A stretch of 64,000 nt of DNA from a virus, in the IMG/VR virus record IMGVR_UViG_3300042864_000640, positions 1 to 64,000 of that record; one strand, written 5' to 3'. Shown piece after piece: positions 53,367-58,855 of the stretch. The position numbers were made by a program, and so were the translations under genes. Position 1 is the first letter of the stretch, and every line of letters starts with the position of its first letter. The notes under the pieces are model-generated. The model was not told where the DNA came from and made no database searches. It was given only the letters and a program-made list of their open reading frames with translations.

Positions 53367-53375
53367 GAAAAAAAA

Positions 53376-53407
53376 TTTGGAAGTTTGAAAAACTTTTCGT
53401 ATCTTTA
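53376..53407 (+). promoter_or_regulatory. Bacteroidota-type promoter for the large RNA
   Basis: TTTGG at 53376-53380 and TATCTTTA at 53400-53407 have 19-base spacing. No protein gene follows for over 1 kb, so it serves the large RNA and possibly the tRNA array. Confidence 0.62.
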
Positions 53408-54360
53408 CAATAAGTTTGAAACTTATAGGTGATGAAAGATACTCGGTATTCAAACGAAGAAGTTCTTTAAATTATTGAAAAGATTATACATAGTAGATTC
53501 GTTCTACATAGTATAACAACGGCCGCCTATGGTCGTGAAATAAACTACGAAAGTAGGATAAAGTGATTGTATTGGTTAATACGATTGCGGCTACTCCCCC
53601 GTAAGGGAGATAAGCTTGAGTAGGCAAATGGGATATCATTGTGGCTTTGTATGTGAGGGTAACACTTTAGCAGAAGAGTTGGAATGACTGGGCAACCATA
53701 GATTGTTCAGTTGAGGTAGGAATACCAATAAGAATAACCCATAGGATTATTGTAAGAAGTAAGGACTTAATCTCTCCTTATCATTGCGTGATTCAATACC
53801 AAAGTGGTCTTAAAATCAAGCTATACGAAAGGTAGTAAGATAAGACTGTGTACGCGTGGTGGCGTTACTATCCTTCAATGTAGGACACCAATCCTTATTG
53901 ATGAAGATGACTTGAAGTATGGTGTTAGGGATAACACATCGGGTAGTTAAGTATTCTGTTGTTCAAAAGATAACGGAGCTTGTGGCAAACCACTACCTGA
54001 ATCCATCTATAAACCAAAACTCATTTTTGATAGGACATCAAAATCTTAAATTAAAAATAAGCATGAGTGTTTGCCAGTTTCAGACGAAAGGTGTGTACAT
54101 AGTAGGGAGTTGTTCCCTGCCACGATACCTTCGCAAGAGGTCTGTGATTCTACTGAAAGGTTTCTAATTCCGCAAGAACTAATCAGGCTGCGAGGCTTGA
54201 AGAAAATGATTAAGTAGAGAGTAGTTTGAAACTCTATGAGTGGTTGGCATTACTAACCCACATTGAATTGGTACATCTCAAAAGGATGTGGAAACGGAAG
54301 GAAACAAATAATCTTTCTAAAGCTGGTTCGCCGAAAGGAGTATTCTCATCCTTTTTTTTT
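53408..54360 (+). ncRNA. Large structured RNA, about 950 nt (GOLLD/ROOL-like candidate)
   Basis: There is no credible reading frame, but many local helices are seen. They are CTACTC/GAGTAG enclosing CTCCC/GGGAG near 53573-53615, ACGC/GCGT near 53850, AAGGTAGTAA against TTACTATCCTT, AGGGA/TCCCT near 54105 and ACCT/AGGT near 54128. It begins 1-10 bases after a promoter and ends with AAAAGGATG at 54280 pairing CATCCTTTT at 54347, then a T-run. Large RNAs called GOLLD and ROOL are known beside phage tRNA genes. Membership cannot be confirmed by eye. Confidence 0.65.
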
Positions 54361-54363
54361 ATA

Positions 54364-54434
54364 AGCGGTGTTAGTGTAACAGTAGCACACCTATCGTCCA
54401 GATAGGAGGAGGGGGGCAGCACCTTTCACCGCTC
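54364..54434 (+). tRNA. tRNA-like RNA 1 (degenerate, TCC anticodon position)
   Basis: Acceptor AGCGGTG/CACCGCT is perfect, D arm GTGT-AACAGTA-GCAC is normal, and anticodon stem CCTAT/ATAGG is perfect. However, the loop CGTCCAG lacks T33, and the T loop is GGCAGCA instead of TTCGAAT. The T stem (AGGGG/CCTTT) relies on G-T pairs. It is probably not a decoding tRNA. It lies directly after the large RNA's T-run. Confidence 0.55.
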
Positions 54435-54436
54435 TA

Positions 54437-54504
54437 AGTAATTTAATGAGGCTAGTATTAACCGGAGCATGACTTGACGTGGCGTATTTTGAAATTAAAT
54501 TACT
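54437..54504 (+). ncRNA. Stem-closed RNA element before the leader peptide
   Basis: AGTAATTTAAT at 54437-54447 is perfectly complementary to ATTAAATTACT at 54494-54504 (11 bp), enclosing a 46-nt G/C-richer region with short helices. It lies between tRNA-like RNA 1 and the leader frame. Family unknown. Confidence 0.5.
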
Positions 54505-54533
54505 ATATTTTAAATATTAGATATATATTAACA

Positions 54534-54626
54534 ATGAAAACATCTTTAACACATACGATTTATAGCCAACCGAATCTAATTTGGGAAGGCAGACGTGCGT
54601 TGTTAGAGGATACGGATGTAGGATAA
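54534..54626 (+). CDS. Leader peptide with codons matching the tRNA array
   Basis: The 30-codon frame starts with ATG at 54534 and stops with TAA at 54624; it contains THTIYSQPNLIWEGRR. The 16 codons at 54549-54596 (ACA, CAT, ACG, ATT, TAT, AGC, CAA, CCG, AAT, CTA, ATT, TGG, GAA, GGC, AGA, CGT) are all for amino acids served by tRNAs in the array that follows. GGC by a TCC anticodon would need extended wobble. Amino acids whose tRNAs are absent from the array (Ala, Cys, Lys, Phe, Val) do not occur in this run. The frame overlaps the antiterminator strand, as in classic attenuators. Translation is inferred, not shown. Confidence 0.55.
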   Translation: MKTSLTHTIYSQPNLIWEGRRALLEDTDVG

Positions 54627-54684
54627 AATGTAAATAACATTTAGATTATATAAACCCTCTAACAACAAAGTTAGGGGGTTTTTT
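54599..54684 (+). promoter_or_regulatory. Transcription attenuator of the tRNA array
   Basis: GTTGTTAGAGG at 54599-54609 is perfectly complementary to CCTCTAACAAC at 54656-54666 (11 bp antiterminator). The second strand alternatively pairs within CCCTCTAAC (54655-54663) and GTTAGGGGG (54670-54678), followed by a T-run: a strong terminator. The two structures exclude each other. A ribosome stalled in the upstream codons would leave the antiterminator free; full translation would block it. Confidence 0.7.
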
Positions 54685-54689
54685 GTTTT

Positions 54690-54761
54690 GGGGAATTAGC
54701 TCAGCGGTAGAGCAATAGACTGTTAATCTATTGGTCGATGGTTCGAATCCATCATTCCCCT
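54690..54761 (+). tRNA. tRNA-Asn (GTT)
   Basis: The cloverleaf has anticodon loop CTGTTAA and acceptor GGGGAAT/ATTCCCC. It starts 6 bases after the attenuator T-run as the first tRNA of the array. CCA is not encoded. Confidence 0.93.
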
Positions 54762-54778
54762 CATAGGTTCTTTGAAAT

Positions 54779-54850
54779 GCGAATATCGTATAATGGTCAT
54801 TACTCCTTCCTTCCAAGTAGGAGATGTAGGTTCGATTCCTACTATTCGCT
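54779..54850 (+). tRNA. tRNA-Gly (TCC)
   Basis: Loop CTTCCAA, acceptor GCGAATA/TATTCGC. The anticodon stem CCTTC/GTAGG has one T-T mismatch. Confidence 0.88.
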
Positions 54851-54856
54851 CAAATT

Positions 54857-54938
54857 GGGAGTATCGTATAGCGGCAATTACAACTGACTGTAAATCAGTT
54901 CTCATTCGAGTTCGGAGGTTCGAGTCCTTCTACTCTCA
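54857..54938 (+). tRNA. tRNA-Tyr (GTA)
   Basis: Loop CTGTAAA with a class II variable arm (CTCATTCGAG). Acceptor GGGAGTA/TACTCTC. Confidence 0.92.
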
Positions 54939-54940
54939 CA

Positions 54941-55014
54941 ACTCAAGTACCCATACCGCCAACGATGGGCTAAGTAAGATACAATTCCGATTGCGGGGAG
55001 TAGAATGCTTGAGA
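54941..55014 (+). ncRNA. Structured spacer between tRNA-Tyr and tRNA-Gln
   Basis: CTCAAG at about 54941 pairs with CTTGAG at about 55008, and CCCAT pairs with ATGGG inside. The 74-nt spacer therefore looks like a folded unit. It may be a processing guide or a decayed tRNA. Confidence 0.4.
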
Positions 55015-55018
55015 ATTT

Positions 55019-55089
55019 TGCCCGATGGTGTATCGGTAGCACAACTCCCTTTGACGGAGTTAGGGTTGGTTCGAATCCAGCTCGGGTAA
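55019..55089 (+). tRNA. tRNA-Gln (TTG)
   Basis: Loop CTTTGAC, acceptor TGCCCGA/TCGGGTA, D arm GTGTATCGGTAGCAC, as in bacterial tRNA-Gln. Confidence 0.92.
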
Positions 55090-55095
55090 CAATAT

Positions 55096-55170
55096 AGGGT
55101 AATGGGCCAATGGCTAGGCCGCTTGCTTTGGGAGCAAGACATCGTGAAGGTTCGAGTCCTTCTTACCCTA
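55096..55170 (+). tRNA. tRNA-Pro (TGG)
   Basis: Loop TTTGGGA, acceptor AGGGTAA/TTACCCT. All arms pair well. Confidence 0.92.
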
Positions 55171-55176
55171 CAATAT

Positions 55177-55250
55177 TGGTAATTAGCTCATTTGGTTAGA
55201 GCATCTCGCTGATACCGAGAAGGTGGCAGGTTCGAATCCCGCATTACCAA
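55177..55250 (+). tRNA. tRNA-Ile (GAT)
   Basis: Loop CTGATAC, anticodon stem TCTCG/CGAGA, acceptor TGGTAAT/ATTACCA. Confidence 0.93.
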
Positions 55251-55255
55251 CAAAC

Positions 55256-55326
55256 ATCTCTTTGGTGCAATGGTAGCATATCGGTCTCCAAAACCGCAGA
55301 TGGAAGTTCGAATCTTTCAGGGGGTG
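55256..55326 (+). tRNA. tRNA-Trp (CCA)
   Basis: Loop CTCCAAA with discriminator G. The acceptor ATCTCTT/AGGGGGT contains several G-T pairs, more than usual. Confidence 0.88.
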
Positions 55327-55331
55327 CAAAT

Positions 55332-55404
55332 AGTTCTATGGTGTAATTGGATAGCACCTTTCACTACGGATGAAAAAGTTAGGGTTCGAGTCCTTATGGA
55401 ACTA
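55332..55404 (+). tRNA. tRNA-Arg (ACG)
   Basis: Loop CTACGGA, stem TTTCA/TGAAA, acceptor AGTTCTA/TGGAACT. The A34 would need host TadA conversion to inosine. Confidence 0.9.
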
Positions 55405-55466
55405 CAATGTTCACAAATTTAGAGTGTTCACTATCGGTGAACAAACAAAAAAAGTGAACAACAAAT
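55405..55466 (+). repeat. TGTTCAC/GTGAACA repeats in a spacer
   Basis: Two TGTTCAC and two GTGAACA copies occur between tRNA-Arg and tRNA-His. One pair forms the hairpin TGTTCAC-TATCG-GTGAACA. Alternative pairings are possible. Confidence 0.4.
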
Positions 55467-55540
55467 GGTGTTTATAGTGTTAATGGTTAGCACGTCAGTT
55501 TGTGGTACTGATAGTATGGGTTCGAATCCCATTAATCACC
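55467..55540 (+). tRNA. tRNA-His (GTG)
   Basis: Loop TTGTGGT. An extra 5' G opposite the C73 discriminator marks His identity. One T-T mismatch lies in the acceptor GTGTTTA/TAATCAC. Confidence 0.9.
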
Positions 55541-55546
55541 CCCAAT

Positions 55547-55632
55547 AGAGAGTTACCCAAGTTGGTGAAGGGGCCTGTTTGCTAAACAGGTAGGATGTTA
55601 AAGTCGCGAGGGTTCGAGCCCCTCACTCTCTA
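55547..55632 (+). tRNA. tRNA-Ser (GCT)
   Basis: Class II tRNA with loop TTGCTAA and acceptor AGAGAGT/ACTCTCT. The long variable arm is intact. Confidence 0.92.
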
Positions 55633-55633
55633 C

Positions 55634-55774
55634 ATGAAAACAAATAAATTGGAATCTAATAGTCGAATAAATCGATTGATTAGAATCAGAAAAATTATAA
55701 AAGAAAATGGAGCTTGTTTAATATGTGTTAGACGTTGGAGTGGAAGCGTTAAAAGATATAGAACAAGTTGCTAA
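55634..55774 (+). CDS. Small basic protein between tRNAs
   Basis: The 46-residue frame starts 1 base after tRNA-Ser and stops 3 bases before tRNA-Leu. It contains SRINRLIRIRKIIKENGACL and three cysteines (C-LIC, then a final C). It may be a zinc-binding or RNA-binding peptide, or a decayed gene. Support is limited to its neat fit between tRNAs. Confidence 0.4.
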   Translation: MKTNKLESNSRINRLIRIRKIIKENGACLICVRRWSGSVKRYRTSC

Positions 55775-55777
55775 AAT

Positions 55778-55851
55778 ACCCGTATGGCGGAATTGGCATA
55801 CGCACTGGCTTTAGACCCCAGGTTTTGAAGGTTCGAATCCTTCTATGGGTA
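55778..55851 (+). tRNA. tRNA-Leu (TAG) lacking the long variable arm
   Basis: Loop TTTAGAC, acceptor ACCCGTA/TATGGGT, D arm typical of tRNA-Leu. The variable region is only about 5 nt (GTTTT), while leucine tRNAs normally carry a class II arm. One C-C mismatch sits in the anticodon stem. Confidence 0.82.
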
Positions 55852-55873
55852 CTGAAAAAAATATATAGAAATA

Positions 55874-55905
55874 GTTGTTATTATAAAAAACTTTCTGTAT
55901 ATTTG
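55874..55905 (+). promoter_or_regulatory. Bacteroidota-type promoter within the tRNA array
   Basis: GTTGT at 55874-55878 and TATATTTG at 55898-55905 have 19-base spacing, upstream of tRNA-Glu. It would give attenuator-independent expression of the second half of the array. Confidence 0.5.
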
Positions 55906-55930
55906 TATAAGTTCTTTGGAAGATAGAAAT

Positions 55931-56002
55931 GCTCGGTTGGACTAGGGGTTAGGTCACATCCCTTTCACGGATGTAGCACGGGTTCGAATCCCGTACCGAG
56001 TA
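55931..56002 (+). tRNA. tRNA-Glu (TTC)
   Basis: Loop CTTTCAC, stem CATCC/GGATG, acceptor GCTCGGT/ACCGAGT. Confidence 0.92.
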
Positions 56003-56004
56003 CA

Positions 56005-56073
56005 AAAAGTTCCGAGCTTTGCAAGGCTGAAGTAATGATGTACACATTACACGATAGGAAGGGAAACCTATCA
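56005..56073 (+). ncRNA. Triple-hairpin spacer
   Basis: Three consecutive hairpins are seen: AGCTT/AAGGCT, then GTAATG-ATGTACA-CATTAC, then GATAGG-AAGGGAAA-CCTATC. They fill the gap between tRNA-Glu and tRNA-Thr. Confidence 0.42.
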
Positions 56074-56076
56074 ATT

Positions 56077-56149
56077 GCCTCCTTAGCTCAGCAGGTAGAG
56101 CAACTGATTTGTAATCAGTAGGTCGTTGGTTCGATTCCGACAGGAGGCT
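56077..56149 (+). tRNA. tRNA-Thr (TGT)
   Basis: Loop TTTGTAA, stem ACTGA/TCAGT, acceptor GCCTCCT/AGGAGGC. Confidence 0.93.
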
Positions 56150-56153
56150 CAAT

Positions 56154-56227
56154 GGATTGTTGGTGAAGTTGGTTATCATGCTACCCTGTCACGGTAGAGT
56201 TCACGGGTTCGAGTCCCGTACAGTCCG
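56154..56227 (+). tRNA. tRNA-Asp (GTC)
   Basis: Loop CTGTCAC, stem CTACC/GGTAG, acceptor GGATTGT/ACAGTCC, discriminator G. Confidence 0.93.
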
Positions 56228-56231
56228 CAAT

Positions 56232-56305
<74 letters not shown>

Positions 56306-56327
56306 CGTTAAACTATAAAACAATATT

Positions 56328-56774
56328 ATGAAAAGAAATTGGATTTTTATAGCTATATTATGTTTTTTTCCGTATAATCTAATAACATCAGCTTCAGATA
56401 CAAAGAAGTTTGTTATACATACGGAAAAGAAAGTAAAAGTTAAAATTGCTGATGAGTTTGAAAAGATAGTAACCTTAACAACTTATTCTACTTCAGCAGA
56501 AGAAACGGATGATTCGCCAAACATTACCGCAAGTGGTTTTGAAATTGATGAAGATAATCCAAAAAAGCATAGAATTATAGCTGTTAGTAGAGATTTGAAA
56601 CGAAGGCTCAGATTTGGTGAAAAAGTAGTATTGAGTAATGCCGGAAGGTTTAATGGAGTTTGGTACGTTAGAGATTTAATGAATAGTAGATTTAAAAACA
56701 AAATCGATGTATTGATTAATCAGAATGAAAAACATACAAAATTGCATAAAGTAATTATAAAAAAGCTTGATTAA
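56328..56774 (+). CDS. Exported 3D-domain protein
   Basis: The 148-residue protein has an N-terminal hydrophobic signal or anchor (WIFIAILCFFPYNLI). Its C-terminal domain has DDSPNITASGFEID, HRIIAVSRDLKRRL, GRFNGVWYVRDLMNSRFKNK and IDVLI. The spaced aspartates match the 3D/double-psi-barrel domain of murein-processing proteins. A cell-wall role is expected. It is the only sizeable protein gene inside the tRNA array. Confidence 0.75.
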   Translation: MKRNWIFIAILCFFPYNLITSASDTKKFVIHTEKKVKVKIADEFEKIVTLTTYSTSAEETDDSPNITASGFEIDEDNPKKHRIIAVSRDLKRRLRFGEKVVLSNAGRFNGVWYVRDLMNSRFKNKIDVLINQNEKHTKLHKVIIKKLD

Positions 56775-56797
56775 TTCAAAACTTTTTTGTATATTTG
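56766..56797 (+). promoter_or_regulatory. Bacteroidota-type promoter
   Basis: CTTGA at 56766-56770 and TATATTTG at 56790-56797 have 19-base spacing, 18 bases before tRNA-Leu(TAA). Confidence 0.55.
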
Positions 56798-56814
56798 ATT
56801 TAGTTATTTGAAAT

Positions 56815-56899
56815 GCCGGAGTGGTGGAATGGTAGACACGAAAGACTTAAAATCTTTTGAGCAGAAACGCTCGTGTGGGTTCGACTCCCACCTCTGGTA
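56815..56899 (+). tRNA. tRNA-Leu (TAA)
   Basis: Class II tRNA with loop CTTAAAA, acceptor GCCGGAG/CTCTGGT and an intact long variable arm. Decodes TTA/TTG. Confidence 0.92.
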
Positions 56900-56901
56900 C
56901 A

Positions 56902-56993
56902 TTGTAATGATTCGGAAACGAATGACGGAACAGACGCTAAGAATGAAATGGAAACTAGGGCTTGCCCGGACACAAACCGTACAGACATTACAA
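56902..56993 (+). ncRNA. Compact structured RNA with tetraloops
   Basis: TTGTAATG at 56902-56909 pairs perfectly with CATTACAA at 56986-56993. Inside are ATTCG-GAAA-CGAAT (a GNRA tetraloop), ACGG/CCGT and GGG-CTTG-CCC (a CUUG-type tetraloop). It sits between tRNA-Leu and tRNA-like RNA 2. Family not recognised. Confidence 0.58.
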
Positions 56994-57001
56994 CCTTATA
57001 T

Positions 57002-57117
57002 GCCGGAGTGGCGGAATAAACAATGTAGATTGACGAATCACATTGAGACGTGCCTGATTCGAAGTGGTGCAGTGACCGAAAAGGACTGCGTGAAGTTAAT
57101 CAATACTTCCTCCGGCA
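57002..57117 (+). tRNA. tRNA-like RNA 2 (Leu-derived, expanded D arm)
   Basis: The acceptor GCCGGAG/CTCCGGC is perfect, and a GCAGTGACCG variable-arm segment recalls tRNA-Leu. The D loop holds an inserted hairpin (CAATGT-a-GATT with AATC-ACATTG), the anticodon region is enlarged (TGATTCGAAGT), and the T arm GAAGT-TAATCAAT-ACTTC lacks TTC. It probably does not decode. Confidence 0.55.
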
Positions 57118-57172
57118 CCTTATTATCGTTGAAAGAAACGATATTAGATTTTATCGTTAGATTAAACGATAT

Positions 57173-57246
57173 GGACTTGTAGCTCAGTTGGTTAGAGCGC
57201 CTGACTCATAATCAGTAGGTCCCTGGTTCGAGCCCAGGCTGGTCCA
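57173..57246 (+). tRNA. tRNA with CAT anticodon (elongator Met, or Ile2)
   Basis: Loop CTCATAA, acceptor GGACTTG/CTGGTCC with one T-T mismatch, and a G1-C72 pair, so it is not an initiator. Whether it is Met or lysidine-modified Ile cannot be decided by eye. Confidence 0.85.
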
Positions 57247-57258
57247 CTTAAATGTAAA

Positions 57259-57789
57259 ATGATGAGAAGAAAAATAATATTCATAGATGTAGATGGTCCT
57301 TTGGCTTGGGCAACATGGGATGATGGTTGGGTAACTATTAATGAAGATTCTACCAAAGAATTTGGAATACCATATGCTTGGGTTAAAGAAGATTGTGAGG
57401 CACTACAAAAGATATGCAATGAAACAAACGCTGAGTTAGTAGTTAGTTCAGATTGGAAGATGCACTTTTCATTTTTACAACTGAAACAAATATTTCTACA
57501 CTATGGTATTACTGCCAGAGTATTGGATATAACCACACATCAAAATTTGTGGAATAAGATGAGTAGAACATCTTTAGAACATGAGAGAGCATTGCAAATT
57601 GCTAAATGGGCTAAAGATAATAAAATATCTAATTGGATAGCAATTGATGATTTAAAATTATCAGACCCGTTCAAATGGATGAAGCCTCGTATTCCAATGT
57701 GGAGACATGTATCGGTAGATGGCGACCACGGATATGGCGGGAGATTGCGAGATAAGGTCGATGAGTGTATTGAAAAATTAAATAGATGA
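57259..57789 (+). CDS. HAD-family phosphatase of an RNA-repair-like operon
   Basis: The 176-residue protein has motif I as IFIDVDGPLAWATWD and a AELVVSSDWK motif II, with WIAIDDLKLSD as motif IV. The form fits HAD domains associated with RNA-repair (Swiss-army-knife) proteins. It could remove a 3' or cyclic phosphate. First gene of a run of four overlapping or closely spaced genes, 12 bases after a tRNA. Confidence 0.72.
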   Translation: MMRRKIIFIDVDGPLAWATWDDGWVTINEDSTKEFGIPYAWVKEDCEALQKICNETNAELVVSSDWKMHFSFLQLKQIFLHYGITARVLDITTHQNLWNKMSRTSLEHERALQIAKWAKDNKISNWIAIDDLKLSDPFKWMKPRIPMWRHVSVDGDHGYGGRLRDKVDECIEKLNR

Positions 57790-58439
57790 AACTAAATTTA
57801 AATAAAGGACAGAGGTTATGGTTTACAAGTGATACCCACTATAACCATGCCAATATATGTTCATCTACAACTCAATGGTTAGACCCCGTAACAATAAGAG
57901 AGTTTAAATCATTAGAGCATATGAACGCCCACCTTGTTGGTAACATCAACGAATTGGTCGGACAAGATGATATTCTATTTCATTTAGGTGATTGGAGTTT
58001 TGGTGGGTTTGAACAAATACAAAAGTTCAGAGACCAAATCGTATGTAAGAATGTTCATCTAATATTAGGTAATCACGACCATCACATTGCTAATAACAAA
58101 GATGGTATTCAATCCTTATTCAGTTCAATAAACAAATATTTGGATTTGATTGTGAAGTATAATGTGGGTACTCCATTGCAGGGTGAAGCTCGTTTTGCTT
58201 TAATGCACTTTCCAATAGCAAGTTGGGATAATATGGCTAGAGGAGCAATCCATTTACATGGACACGTTCACTTTAATCCATCAATGAGATTACAACAAGG
58301 TAAGATGATGGATGTGGGATGTGAAGGAAATAACTTATACCCAATTGATATGAGTGAAATATTATCCATTATGAGAGATAGACCTGTAAAAAGTTTGTTT
58401 AGTAAAGACCATCACGAAATAGTTGAAAATTATAGATAA
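57786..58439 (+). CDS. Metallophosphoesterase
   Basis: The 217-residue protein has FTSDTHYNHANI, FHLGDWSFGG, LILGNHDHH, LMHFPIASWD and LHGHVHFNP, the calcineurin-type metal ligands in order. It could act as a nuclease or 2',3'-cyclic phosphodiesterase preparing RNA ends. Overlaps the previous gene by 4 bases and the next by 1. Confidence 0.88.
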   Translation: MKLNLNKGQRLWFTSDTHYNHANICSSTTQWLDPVTIREFKSLEHMNAHLVGNINELVGQDDILFHLGDWSFGGFEQIQKFRDQIVCKNVHLILGNHDHHIANNKDGIQSLFSSINKYLDLIVKYNVGTPLQGEARFALMHFPIASWDNMARGAIHLHGHVHFNPSMRLQQGKMMDVGCEGNNLYPIDMSEILSIMRDRPVKSLFSKDHHEIVENYR

Positions 58440-58852
58440 TGAATAAGATATTAACATTAGTAAGAGGATTGCCAGGAAGTGGTAAATCAACATTCGCCAA
58501 TTTTATTTGGAATGATTACGCAATATGTGAAGCTGATAAGTTTTTCTACGATAAAGAAGGAAACTACAACTATGATGGAACAAAGATAACGCAGGCACAT
58601 AAATGGTGTAGAGAGCAAGTGGAAACTCGTATGAAAGATAACGAAGCTAATCCACAATTCTATCCTGAAATTGTAGTATCAAATACATTCACAAAGGAAT
58701 GGGAGATGGCTGAATACTTTGATTTAGCTAAAAAATATGGCTATACTGTATTCACTATTATAGTAGAGAATAGACATGGTGGAGTAAATCAGCACGGAGT
58801 TCCTGCTGAAAAAATAGAACAAATGAAAAATAGATTTGAAGTAAAATTATAG
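58439..58852 (+). CDS. P-loop kinase, polynucleotide-kinase-like
   Basis: The 137-residue protein has Walker A LVRGLPGSGKSTFAN near residues 7-21, CEADKFFYD with a base-type acidic residue, and VVSNTFTKEWEM. It is like small RNA/DNA 5'-kinase domains (N4BP2/Pnkp group). It could phosphorylate 5'-OH ends produced by anticodon nucleases. Confidence 0.82.
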   Translation: MNKILTLVRGLPGSGKSTFANFIWNDYAICEADKFFYDKEGNYNYDGTKITQAHKWCREQVETRMKDNEANPQFYPEIVVSNTFTKEWEMAEYFDLAKKYGYTVFTIIVENRHGGVNQHGVPAEKIEQMKNRFEVKL

Positions 58853-58855
58853 AAT

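Noticed and set aside
53919-54167. 82-codon frame inside the large RNA
   Set aside because: Mixed composition without domain features, overlaps predicted helices, no A-rich leader; more likely chance.
54364-54690. T-box riboswitch in the array leader
   Set aside because: I could not find a specifier stem I and the conserved T-box sequence with its antiterminator bulge; the leader-peptide attenuator explains the structures better.
54772-55089. 105-codon plus-strand frame and minus-strand frames across tRNA-Gly, Tyr and Gln
   Set aside because: They run through well-formed tRNAs and translate tRNA sequence.
55634-55774. Second leader-peptide attenuator for tRNA-Leu(TAG)
   Set aside because: The small frame is not followed by a terminator or competing helix before the tRNA, so attenuation is not supported.
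57002-57117. Group I intron in tRNA-Leu
   Set aside because: The upstream tRNA-Leu is complete and the element is too short and lacks recognisable P, Q, R, S elements.
56808-57182. 124-codon frame across tRNA-Leu and tRNA-like RNA 2
   Set aside because: It covers a complete tRNA and structured RNAs; not a protein gene.
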